From Datura wrightii (Eukaryota > Streptophyta > Magnoliopsida > Solanales > Solanaceae), in assembly GCA_035772735.1 (NCBI GenBank), contig JASDFA010000006.1, positions 13,782,001 to 13,846,000 on the forward strand: DNA of 64,000 nt, given 5' to 3'. The notes below the pieces were generated by a model. It ran no database searches and was not told the DNA's origin. It saw nothing but the letters and a program-made list of their open reading frames with translations. This document shows positions 34,271-45,797 of the stretch, one piece after another. Within the stretch, counting starts at the first letter, position 1. Every line of letters begins with the position of its first letter. A program made the position numbers and the translations under genes.

Positions 34271-37200
34271 TCAAAAGAACTCACCTGATATGGTTACTGG
34301 TATGTTACACCTTTTCCATACTAATGTATATGCTTTACTAGATCCAGGAGCCACACTTTCCTTCGTGACTCCTTACATTGCAGTGCAGTTCGATATTAGT
34401 ACAGAAATTCTCTCAGAGCCAATTTTAGTTTCTTCTCCAATTGGTGAGTCAGTTAGAGCTAGATGGGTGTACCGAAATTATCCAGTCACTATATTGCATA
34501 AAGTCACCTCAGTTGATCTAGTAGAGCTAGACATGGTCGACTTCAACCTCATCCTTGGCATGGACTGGATGCATTGTTATTATGCTTAAGTTGATTGCAG
34601 AATCAGGGTCGTTAGCTTTTAGTTTCCTAATGAACCAGTCCTAGAGTGGAAGGGTTGTACTTCAGTGCCTAAGGGTCATTTCATTTCATACCTTAAGACT
34701 AGGAAGATGATTGCTAAGGGGTACATTTTCCACCTAGTTAGGGTCAATGATTCTAGTTTCAAGACCTCGACACTTTATTCAGTTCTATTTGTATGTGAGT
34801 TTCCTGATGTGTTTCTTGAAGAACTTCCTGGAGTCCTTCCCGAGTGGAAAATAGACTTCGGCATAGACCTTCTTCCAAATACCCAGCCCATCTCTATCCC
34901 TTTTTACTGAATAGCTCCAGCTGAGCTTAAGGAGTTGAATGAATAGCTAAAAGATATTCTAGATGTGGGCTTCATCAGACCCAATATCTCTCCTTGGGAT
35001 GCCCCAATTCTATTCGTGCGAAAGACAGACGATACACTCAGGATGTGCATCGATTACCATCAGTTGAACAAAGTCATAGTTAAGAACAGGTAGCTAGTTG
35101 TTTGTCCAAGATAGGTTTCAGGTTAGGATACCACCAGCTCAAGGTTAGATAATGTAACATTCTGAAAACAGCCTTTAGGACTCGATATGGTCATTACAAA
35201 TTTATAGTTATGTCTTTTGGGCTAACCACGCTCCTGCAGCCTTTATGGATTTGATGAACAGGGTATTCAAGTCGTACCTGGAAATGCTCGTTATCGTCTT
35301 TATAGATGATATCCTGGTTTATTCCAAAACGGAGGAGGAGCATGCAAAACATCTGAGAATAGTTTTGTGGACTTTTAGGAATCACCGGTTGTTTTCCAAA
35401 TTTACCAAGTGTGTGTTCTGGCTGAAATCAGTTGCCTTCCTCGGTCATGTGGTCTCTAGAAAGGGTATTCAGGTAGATCCTCAGAAGATAGCAGCAGTCA
35501 AGGATTGACCAAGGTCTATTTCTCCATCAAACATTAGGAGTTTTTACGGCTTACCCAACTATTACAGATGGTTCATTGAAGTATTCTCCTCTATTTCCTA
35601 ACTAACTCAGAAGAAGGTGAAGTTTTAGTGGTCTGACGAGTCTGAGAAGAGTTTTCAGGAGTTGAAGAATTGACTCATTAAAGCCCAATCCTGACTCTGC
35701 CAGAAGGTTCAGATAGGTTTGTGGTCTATTGTGACGCCTCCAGAGTTGGCCTCAGTTGTGTTCTAATGCAATATTGCAAAGTCATAGCTTATACTTCCAG
35801 ACAGCTCAAAGTTAATGAGATGAACTATCTGACTCATGATCTTGAATTGGCAACGGTGGTGTTCACATTGAAGATTTGGAGACACTATCTATATGGGGTT
35901 CATTTGAATGTTTTTACTGATCACAAGAGTTTACGATATGTGTTCATCCAGAAGGACCTGAAACTACATCAGGGAAGGTGGTTAGAGCTATTGAAAGACT
36001 ACAACATAAGCATTTTGTACCACCTGGGTAAGGCCAGCATAGTGGCTAACACGCTCAGCAGATTGTCTATGAGGGGTGTTTCTCATGTTGAAGATGGTAA
36101 GAAAGAGCTGGTTAGAGATACTCACAGATTGGCTCGGTTAAGGGTCCAGTTGGTCGACGTAGCATAAGGTGGAGTTGTAGTCCAGAGTGGGTCAGAATCC
36201 TCCCTAATGGTGGAGGTTAAGTCAAAGCAGGATAAAGACCCAATTTTGCTCAAGCTGAAGGAAACAGTCCTAAGGAAAAAGGTGGAAGCATTCTCCAAAG
36301 GGGGATATGTTGTGCTCCATTACTAGGGCAGGTTGTGTGCTCCAGATGTAGACGATTTGAGGTAGAAGATACTAATGAAAGCTCATAACACCAGGTACTC
36401 CGTCCACCCAATTTCCACCAAGATGTAACGTGATTTATGGGAAGTCTACTAGTGGAATGACACAAAAAGGGCATCACAGAATTTGTGGCTAAGTGTCCAA
36501 ATTGCTAGTAGGTCAAAGTTGAAAATCAGAAACCTAGGGGTATGACTCAGGATATTAGTATCCCTATGTGGAAGTGGGAAGAAATGAATACGGAATTGAT
36601 CAGAGGCCTACCTCATGCTCACCGACAACATGACTCTATTTGGGTGGTTGTCGACCGGACGACTAAGTCAACATATTTTCTACCAGTTAAGACCACAAAC
36701 TCAGCAGAGGAGTTTGCTAGTATGTACATCCGTGAGTTAGCCAGACTGCATGGGGTTTCCTTGTTCATCATCTCAGATAGGTGCATTCAGTTCACCTTGC
36801 ATTTCTGGAAGTCATTTAGGCCAAGTTCAGCATAGCTTTTCACCCATAGATAGATGGCTAGGCTGAGAGGACCATTTGGACTTTGGAGGATATGTTGAGA
36901 GCTTGTGTAATCGGCTTCAAGGGAAATTGGGATGATCAACTACCTCTCATTGAATTTGCATACAACAACACCTACCACACTCCAGTATTCAGATAGCCCC
37001 GTTCGAGGTATTATATGGTAGGGGGTGCAGGTATCCTATAGGGTGGTTTGATGTTAGTGAAGCTACCTTGATAGGACCTGATTCAGTACATGAGGCCATG
37101 CAGAAGGTTCAACTTATCATAGAATGGTTGAAAACAACTCAAAGCTGACATAAATTGTATGCCGATGTAAGGAGAAGGGAGTTGGAGTTTACTGTGGATA

Positions 37201-37545
37201 ATTGGGTATACTTTAAAATTTCACCTATGAAAGGGGAGATGGGATTCGAAAATAAAGAAAAGCTCAGTCCCAGGTATGTTAGCCCTTATAGAATCCTAAG
37301 ACGCATTGGTAATGTGGCTTACGAGCTGAAATTACCTGTAGAATTAGCATCGGTGCAACCAGTCTTCCATGTTTCCATGTTGATGAAATGCAATGGCGAC
37401 CCGACTTCAGTAGTACCTCTAGAGAATATTGGGATAAAGGAAAACCTCTCTTACAAAGAAGTTCCAGTTTAGATTCTAGACCGTTAGGTTCCTAAGCTGA
37501 GAAATAAGGAGGTCGCCTCAGTAGAGGTCTTATGGAGGAACTAGC
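34271..37545 (+). pseudogene. Tekay pol: protease, RT, RNase H, integrase, chromodomain, multiply broken
   Basis: Domains follow in the Ty3/gypsy order. Protease (34290-34590) has L-L-D-P-G-A-T-L-S-F-V, with D-P-G-A at the active site as in related Tekay elements. Reverse transcriptase spans about 34790-35620. A deletion at about 35090 removes the stretch with the first catalytic Asp, but V-F-I-D-D-I-L-V-Y-S is kept at about 35300. RNase H (35720-36100) shows V-Y-C-D-A-S and F-T-D-H-K-S-L. The integrase zinc-binding region lies near 36330-36500 and its core at 36540-37130 (V-V-V-D-R-T-T-K-S, I-I-S-D-R). The C-terminal part at 37155-37545 has L-S-P-R-Y-V-S-P-Y and P-V-F-H-V-S-M-L and reaches the chromodomain (V-L-W-R-N), which in this lineage can target heterochromatin. 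Many stops and frame changes make it inactive. Confidence 0.88.
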
Positions 37546-37881
37546 TAGTTGAGGGAGCTACATGAGAAGCAGCTGCAGAAATGATGGCTAAATACCCTCA
37601 CTTATTTCCTTCCAGCTTAGCTTCAGCATCAGGTACTAAATTCCTCCTCAGTGCTCTATTTAGTTCCACACTTATCAGCTCTATCGATGCTTTAATATGT
37701 ACCTTAGCTGTATAAGTTCAGTTAGTATGTATATCTCAGTCCATTCATGTATCTCAGTCTACAGTCAGTCACTCCATCAGTTTTCAGCTATAGTTGTTCA
37801 GTTTTGAGATTTCAGTTCTCTTTCCAACCTTCCACTATGCTTATCCTACATTCGAGGACTAATGTTTCCAAGGGGAGATAT
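37546..37881 (+). other. Tekay 3' untranslated region and polypurine tract
   Basis: Non-coding, T/C-rich with repeated TCAGT words, ending in CCAAGGGGAGATAT immediately before the LTR start. The purine tract would prime plus-strand DNA synthesis. Confidence 0.7.
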
Positions 37882-40204
37882 TATAATACCTCAAAAGTCC
37901 CTAAGATCGGACCTAAGAACTAAAATAAAGAAATCAAGAAAAGCTGCACCAAGTCACAAAATGAGTCGTGGAGTGACTCGTTGTATGATCAGACGAGTCG
38001 TTAAGTGACCCATCGTGTGTACATCAATTGGTAAAAAATTGGGATCTCCTGGGGACTTAACGAGTTGGGGGACGAGTCATTGTGCCATTTCACGACTCGT
38101 CAAGTGAGTCGTTATCCTAGAAGGGTGGTCGGATGGGAAATTTCCAGTGGTGGCAAGGAGTCAATATGACGGGTCATCGTGTCACCTAACAACTCGTTAG
38201 GTGACTCGTTTGGTGTGATGCATGGATGACAACCTGAAGCTCAGAGAGATTTAACGATTAGTGGAATAAGCCGTTAGTTATATGAAGAATCATTTGGGAA
38301 CCCATTAAGTGGAGGTCCCAAAAAAATAGAATTTCTTCCCAGAGACAATGAGTGGAACCAACAACTCGTTGATTCACCTAATGGGTCATTATTCCCATCT
38401 ATTGTCCAGTTCCAATGACTGAGATTTTGAGACCTAAGACCAACGACTGGTCACAATGAGTCGTGGTCTCAAGCAACGATTCGTTGTATGACCCATTATG
38501 TCCCGACGGGTAGTTTTCCAGACTTCTTCTCGGGGGTATTTTGTAACTTTTCTCTATTTTAATGTCTAAACTATGTCATTTTGGGATTATATTTCACAGA
38601 TTTAGAGGTATGCACGACATTCCTCTTTCATTCTCACCTCACACTCTTAGAATTCCTCAGTGAAAACTCAGACAGAAAGTGCCAGGTAAGAACAAGGGTT
38701 TTAGTTTCTTCTCAAATTCTCAAGGATTTTTTACGGGGAATCTTCTCCAGGCATGTGGGATTCCAACAAGGAATTTTTTTCACCCTTGTGTAAATCCGTT
38801 ATGGAAATCTTATGAGTTTCAATCCTGTAGAAGATTGAGACTAGGGTTTTTATTAGTCAGCTTATGAATTTCTTCCTTGTATAATCCTTTAGGTTTTTCC
38901 AAGATTATTACCAATTGTAATTCATGTCTTGGTATTGTTCACACAGTGTGTATTTTAGCCCTAGTCTTTAACATTATTTGAATGAAATTGCATGATAGAA
39001 TCCAGATATAAATATTGCTTTATCAGGACAATTTCAATTGAATTATGAATGCTAACACAAATGCTTGAATGAAAGTTAATGCCTTAGTATGTTTAGTCTC
39101 AGAGTTTCAATCAGTACTTAGTATTCTTTAGAAATGTTAGCTGATTTGACTTTTATCAATATCTTGAGTAACTCAGTAATTTCAGTTTATCAGTTTAATA
39201 GTCGTTCTTTAGACTGTTACAACTCTTTAAGATAAAGCAACTCTGACGAGTCTTAGAACATAGTTTCTTTCAGCTCCTTTGACTCTTAGAACACTTCCAG
39301 ATAAGTAGTTCTGACCTAAGCTTAGGACATCAGTTCGAGCTATCAGAATAGTTATACATAGTTAGGATTTTCAGTGGGAGTAGTACTTAGCACCGAGTGA
39401 ATCAGGGTTCAGTGAACCTAGCTTCACAGAACTATGTTACCACCGCAGGTTATTAGCCCAAATGGGCTTCAGACAGTGATAATCCAATTCAGCTACTATA
39501 CTCTGGCAAGGTCTAGTGGGCCTTTTTCGATGGGGAGTATACATCAGACTCCATATTTGACTTATGTGGTTACATGTCAGTTATAGTCCCTTCCATACCA
39601 TACTACAGCATAGTTCAGTCCAGTTCAATTACGATTTCAGTTTAGTTCAGTTTCTTTAGAGTTCGATTTATTTTTGCAGTATTTTAGTACAACCTACAAT
39701 TACTCGGTATATATGTATGTTTTAGTTCCTTCTCGTATACTCAGTACATTCAAAATACTGACACATACTTTTATACTATATTATTTTATGATATAGGTTG
39801 AGGTTCTCAGGCCCAACAACATGGTTAGTGCTATGTCGGATTCAGCACCGCAGTACTCTTTGGTGAGTCCTCATCTCCCCAGGATTGTGACTTCATTTTC
39901 AATACTAGTCATTTCAGTTTGTGTTTTAGACATTCGAGTTAGCTAGGGGTTTGTCCCAACAACTCATCAATTTATTTTTAGAAGGCTTTCAGAAAGTGAT
40001 GGTGGTGTCAGCTAGCGATTTAAGATTTTATTCAAGTTTGTTCATTATTCAGTACCAGTTTATTTCCGTTGTTAGCTTTCGCTCTTTTATGATTATTCTC
40101 AGTAGATAAGTTTTTAGTAGAATATTCTCTACCAGAGTTTACTTAGGGTCACTTGTGATACTAGGTACCATGTCGCGTCTAGGATGTGAACTCGGGTCAT
40201 GACA
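37882..40204 (+). mobile_element. Tekay 3' LTR
   Basis: 2,323 bp, starting TATAATACC and ending GGGTCATGACA. Diverged by many substitutions and small indels from the split 5' copy, which indicates an old insertion. The first 600 bp holds ACGAGTCGT at about 37994, ACGACTCGT at about 38092 and many near copies. Confidence 0.88.
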
Positions 40205-40991
40205 GAAGCTATATTATGCAGAAGAATTGCATTGTGGTTAATGCTTCAGACCTTTAAAGGAAAAAAATTAGATTAGCTAGTTGGGCCATGGAATGAAATA
40301 GCTCAACTCAGACGGGTTCTGTCTTTTCAACATGCAACATAACATTTAAGATATAAACAATACGAGATGAAATTGCATGTTGAAACGCTGATTTCATCTC
40401 ATGATTTCAAATTATGAGATGAAATCGCCATTTCAAACGCCTACTAAAACTGAAAGCTATATTTATAATACTTAAGCTTGATTCCAAGATTCAAAAGCAT
40501 GTAAAACACTTGCCAAACACATCTAATACATTTGCATAGAGTTTGAACCGAAATACACTATTTCATGGAGATATGAGATGCAAAAGGATATATTTACTGA
40601 GAAGCATTATGATCCAAAATATGAGGTGCTAAGTTATCATTTAATGATCTATCATCCATGTCAATATTATGTTCTATTTATAAGAAGAGACTGTTCAAGT
40701 GTTTGTCCGTGTGTCCGTCACATAATAGTAAATATGCAAATGCCAAATTAAATCCCTCTCTCTCCTCAAAATCCCAAAACACCAAAATAAAATGAACCAC
40801 AAAAAGAATCTATCACTCAAGGAGGACGTTTCCAATCATTTATGTAAACAGACACAAGATGCCTAGAGAGAATTAGTGAGACTGGTTTGTTTTTTTCCAT
40901 GTATGCCAACTCACAAACTTTCTTCTCTCGTCAAAATCAAGGCTTAATTGACAAGTAGTGCCACACCCCAAACACAGAATAAACAACTCAC
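40205..40991. other. Host segment between Tekay and the ALKBH10B-like exon, with a short MITE-like inverted repeat
   Basis: A perfect 13-bp inverted repeat (GATTTCATCTCAT at 40390-40402 and its complement at 40414-40426, 11-nt loop) lies within a block of ATTTCAAACG / GTTGAAACG words, typical of a small hAT-like MITE. No exon was recognised. The interval would be intron of the captured minus-strand DNA. Confidence 0.5.
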
Positions 40992-41118
40992 TAGGAAGCT
41001 GTCCTCTTCTACCCGCAACTCTCAAATCATTTACCAAAGTAACAAGTTTTGAAACTTCTGAACTACTTAGCAGTTCCTCATAAAGTTTCATGCCATCAAC
41101 AACATTAACAATATTCAA
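40992..41118 (-). pseudogene. Exon fragment of an ALKBH10B-like RNA N6-methyladenosine demethylase
   Basis: The minus strand encodes N-V-V-D-G-M-K-L-Y-E-E-L-L, then S-S-E-V-S-K-L-V-T-L-V-N-D-L-R and A-G-R-R-G-Q-L-P. This is the block at the start of the 2-oxoglutarate dioxygenase region of plant ALKBH9/10-type demethylases, recognised from memory of the family. It is preceded by AAATAAG as a possible acceptor and followed by GTGAGT, a strong donor, in phase 1. No stop lies in the exon. The Fe(II)-binding HxD...H part is not in the window where expected, so this is a piece only. It sits 110 bp from the Ogre insertion and on the same strand as the HD2 piece, although the two come from unrelated genes. 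Confidence 0.6.
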
Positions 41119-41228
41119 CTTATTTACGAGATGAATAAGTGATTGTCCTATTAAAGGTACAATAATTATTGAGGAGACAGATCATTTCTCATTTCTCTTT
41201 ATATTATTAACAAAAAGAATATAGGACC

Positions 41229-44200
41229 TGTCGCGCCCCATTTTTTCTCGCGGAAAGCGGGATACAACATGTGACAACTGTTAAGGGCTTATGCATTTTG
41301 AAGAGTTGCCACCTAACGGATTAAGGTGCGTTAGGACACCGTTCTAAGCTAAAGGTCTATTTTTGTTACCTAGGTCACCAGAGTTGGGCAAGGGCTTTAA
41401 TTATCTTGAAAGAAAGGTGTTAGGCACCTTTCGAGGTCCACAAATGTGGTTCCCAGCCAGATTCATTAAAAGAGAAAATTAGCTAAGTGACCAATTAAAA
41501 TTGATTTTAACTTATATTATTAAAACGGGCGATGAAGAACTGAGAATTAAACTTTGTTGAAACAAGCAAGAGGAAAGAAATTATATGGAATAAATTTAAA
41601 GAAAATTTATCTTATTTTATTTTTTCTTAAACAATGAATACAAAAGTTGTGGCAACTAACAAAGCAGAACCATTTATTAAAATCAAACAAACAAATAAAA
41701 AACTTCTTTAATTATAGGGCCGAACCTCGATGAGGCGCATACGTATCCCTTAAGGGAATCAGGACAAACGTAGTTCTACCCAAAAGAGAGATTGTTTGAC
41801 CTAATGGGATCACCACGTGCAACTTAAATAATATTTCGCAATTTTTTGAATTGCTCGTATTATTCAGCGAGCATGGACTATCATTTCCCATCTACCCCCT
41901 AGTTGATTATTAACTTAAATGACGTTCTATGTGATAAACTAACGTCCTAGTATTTGCCTACCCGCACCTATCTTAAAGTCCAAGAGGCATTGGACAACTA
42001 TTTTGAATTTTTGGAGGACTAAAAAAAAAAACCTAAGGTTGTTAAGAGTTGATTATCGATTACATCAAGCAAACAAATAAATGACCAGAGAATCACATTG
42101 AACTTGTAAGAGTATTCATATAAACCTCTGGGATAAATTCTATAGGTAGAACTTCGCAAATTCAAATATGTAATAAGGTATAGGAAATTTCTTCATGCTG
42201 AAAATGTTATTCCTTAAGAATTGAGGACATGACAACTCAAAAATACGTACTATTTAGCATGTGCATACATGAGCAGAATCATTGTAAGCATGAAATTTAA
42301 ATGATGATGAGCAGTTTGAAAATGCAAACCCTATAGACATGATATCTAATTAGCCCTATAGAAATTCATTAGTGACAAACATGGTTACGGTAAAACAAGC
42401 AAACTGCATATATGAAAAATAATTCTCAGTGATCAGATTATGCAAAACGAACAAATGATTTAATCCTAAAGAATGATGTCTAATAGATACAAATTCATTG
42501 GTTCATTGTTATACAATTTTATGATGCAAACATATTGTTAAGTAAATATTCACGCACCTATTTCATCACATTTGCCTACATATACTTGAACAAATTATGA
42601 TAGGCATGGTTTCTAACATTTGCAGGTTTAAACATACTATACTGGTAATTAACCTCTATAAATATGGTACTTAACCAAATGGGAAGATATAATCATATTT
42701 ACTTTTTAACAAAAACGTCACAGCAGATAACACAGGATATGCTTCGAATCAAAATGCATTAGACCTTATAGGCATTATTTCTAATGTTGTATTATCGCAT
42801 TAAATTCCTATGGGCATGATCTCTAATGGTTCATGTATTTGTTCCTATAAGCATGCTTTTCTAAGTGAGATTAGCAGTAAAAAAAACAGTAAGGAAAAAT
42901 ACAATCCCCACCCCCAAACCCCTTTCCACTATTTATCATTTTTTTACAATTATTACAAATTGGAAAAAATAAAATAACAAATAAATACCAACATTAAAAT
43001 AAAATAAATAAATAAATAAATCCATGGTCCTTTGTATCCCGAGCGACTCTTCGTTCCAACCTGTTAAACAGAACTATACGACAAGATTGTGGCCCATTCT
43101 CTATAACAGATTGTGCTATATATAAACAAACTTCTATTTGAACATATTACATTATAACCGATATGTATATAAATGTAAAATTCATACTCATGGAATCTGA
43201 TGCAAGAAGTAGGTTCACATAACACATAATTTATATGAAAATAAAATGTGAACTAACCGGTTAAATCAGTAAAAGAAGCAAGGTAACAATCAACAATTTT
43301 GAGAGAAAGCTTTTCAATGATCAAAGCCCAAGTTCGACACGTCAAGATCACGATGATCTCTTGGATCCCAAGCAGTGCTCGTGTCGAAATGAGACAGAAA
43401 TATATAAAAATAGAGTAATATTTTGTAAAATCAAGTATTGCAGTTTTTTTTTAATCACTGTTCGCCCCAATATAAAGAGGAAGAGACCCCCTTATATAGT
43501 TAAAAAGATAGGGGGGTTCCAGGAAGGGGAATATTCAAATCAAAAGGAAAGAAATAATTAAATCAAATATTGTCTTATGAATTATCCTAAATTTAATCAT
43601 TCAGAAATAAATCAGGAATCTGACTATAATCACACATAATAATTTAAGGAAAAGGGAAGAGAATATTTGTCAAAAATCACATAAGGGAATAGAGAAGTAA
43701 GAAAACAATGATTATGAGATTTTTCTTTAATTAACAAAACAGAAAAAAATGATATAAAATACTTACTACATAAAAATAACTTGTCTTAATTAGATAAATC
43801 AACTTAAATCAACTCAAAGATCGTCTAGATTTTAAAAATCAAATTAGATCTTACCATAATTATTTATACGTTAAAACCAACTAAGGAAGGAGAATAGTTA
43901 GCTGAATAAGTTTTCCTTAACTAGAGAAACAAAATCGGTTCCAAATACATGCTAGACTATTTTAAGAAGAAAGAATTAGTCATAATATTTTCCTCAAATC
44001 ATATTCAATCAAGCAGAAAATTGACAAGCTTAAGTTACTGGTATTAAATTATTTAAGCAAACTAAGATAATCAGTCAATTTTAAATTAAGAAAAATTAAA
44101 CTGTCACATAATACCTAAAATTAATAAGTTACCATAAATATTACACAATATGTCATCCAAATTAGGTAATAAAGGAAATGAACATGCAGTCCTGATCTTA

Positions 44201-44810
44201 AAGAAGGTAATTAGAGATTTAAAAATCAGGATGTTAGAGCAAATCAAGATTTACCGCATCTTACAATTGTCAATATTATGACCACACCAATTACCGAATA
44301 CGCTGTGGAAAGGAATAAATATTTCAATGAAATACCTAAATTTGGCACAAATAAAAATAATAAAAAATACCAAAGTTTTTAATATTAGCTAAAAAAAATG
44401 GTGGATGAGAAACATGAATCATGGAACAGTTTTTCCTTAAACAAGAAGGCCGAATCAATTAGTCCTAGAATGAATTAGTTACACAATGCACAAGGTAAGA
44501 TTATAAATTCAACATATTCCATATAGAAGGCTGTCTTAAATTATGCTGGAAAGGAGAACATTCTGGCCAAGATTGCTATAAATATTTTACCTCAAACAGT
44601 TAAGTAATAGAGTTGTCCGATAATTAATTTAAGAGATAAATAAAAGGACTTGTGAATCATAGAAGTCTTCATGTAAAACAACATAAAATAGTCTTAGAAT
44701 ATAGAAGCGAAGGTTGTCTCACTAATTTGAAAATACATATATGATGCAAAATTATTTGGTTTCCGTATTTAATGTATAAAGATAGTCATCATGCAAATTC
44801 AATAAGTAAG

Positions 44811-44853
<43 letters not shown>

Positions 44854-45618
44854 CAAGATTAGGGTGTGTAGGAACCATAAAATCATAAACATCTGGGGTT
44901 TCTTCATGCATAACAATTTTAATTAGATAATCAGAGGAGTGAAAAATAAATAAATAAATAAATTAAATTAAATTAAAACCCATTCAGAAAAATGTGAGAT
45001 CTAGAAAAGTCCATTTTTAGAGGTACTGCGGCGAGGAGCAGTGAAGGGAGCGACGGTGGCGAGGCTGTGAGCGGTGTTTGTCGGACCGACAAGGAGAGAA
45101 GAGGCGAAAGGAGGGCGTCACCGGTTTGATTTCGCCAATAAGGGAGAAAAGAAATTTAAGGCGGCAGCTTTTGCTGTTTCGCCGGTGTTAGTTTTCCGGC
45201 GATGGTGAGAAATAGAGGGAGTATATGTAGGGGTGTCGGCTCTATTTTCCGGCAGGTGGTTTTCGGAGGTTTTCCGGCGGTGTGCGACGTTTGGGTAGAG
45301 GGAGAAGGGAGGTCGGGCGGTACGGATGAGTGGTGTTGCTGGAGGGTGTATTCGGGTTAAAGGGAAAAGGAGTGGAGAGGAGGAAGAGAAAGGAGATCTG
45401 GTGGTAGTGCGACGGGTTTTCGTTGGCGTTCGCCGGAAAAAATGAGGGAGGGAAGAGGAAGATGAGTGGGAAAGAGAGGAAGAGGGGCGGCGGCTCCTTA
45501 GAGGGAGAAGGGGGAGAGAATGAAAATGTTTTTTAGGTTTTGGGGGTATGAGGGGATAAATAAGGAAGTATATTAGGGATTTAATCTCGTCCGTTGGATT
45601 AAATAAGATAAACGGCTT
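41229..45618 (-). mobile_element. Ogre 3' LTR, lacking its U3 start
   Basis: Aligns with 55293-63138 of the 5' LTR once the two nested insertions are removed. Similarity stops at AACGGCTTTGA; the last 646 bp of the complete LTR (63139-63784) has no counterpart, and no polypurine tract is found beside it. A deletion has removed the LTR edge. A GC-rich block at 45030-45500 contains an open frame (45118-45663, also present in the 5' LTR) that is probably not coding. Confidence 0.85.
44813..44849. repeat. (TA)n microsatellite in the Ogre 3' LTR
   Basis: About eighteen uninterrupted TA units. The allelic place in the 5' LTR (62325-62370) holds a longer run. Confidence 0.95.
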
Positions 45619-45797
45619 TGAAGGGGAGAAGAAAATTTTATAAAGATATAGACCGAGTCCCACAGGGACGCCTATGTATCCCTCTTAAACGAGAATCAGG
45701 TCCAACGTAGTTCAGGTTACAAAGCAGAGCAAAAAGAAACAAAAATCCCAATCTAAATGTAGTGTCTCTTAACCGCGTCTGAGTTGATGGGTTTAGG
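45619..45797 (-). other. Remaining 3' untranslated region of the Ogre
   Basis: Contains at 45667-45713 a diverged copy of a motif also found in the LTRs (GCCTATGTATCCC, GAATCAGGTCC, ACGTAGTTC; LTR copy at 41732-41776). In front of it the junction with the truncated LTR carries no purine tract. Confidence 0.5.

Larger units (their letters stand above)
19620..40204 (+). mobile_element. Complete but dead Tekay-type Ty3/gypsy retrotransposon, split by an Athila element
   Basis: The element is bounded by the direct duplication GAAGC at 19615-19619 and 40205-40209. It has two LTRs of about 2.3 kb, a tRNA-iMet primer site, gag-pol and a polypurine tract. Without the 10.96 kb Athila insertion and its duplicated site it is about 9.6 kb long. 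Both LTRs start TATAA rather than TG and end in CA. Because the target also continues TATA, the start could be placed up to four bases later. It inserted into the segment holding HD2 and ALKBH10B-like exon pieces. Confidence 0.88.

Noticed and set aside
45118..45663. 181-codon minus-strand open frame in the Ogre LTR (partner at 62522-62944)
   Set aside because: Low-complexity Ser/Arg/Pro composition from a GC-rich LTR block, no domain, and the two LTR copies differ in length; treated as non-coding.
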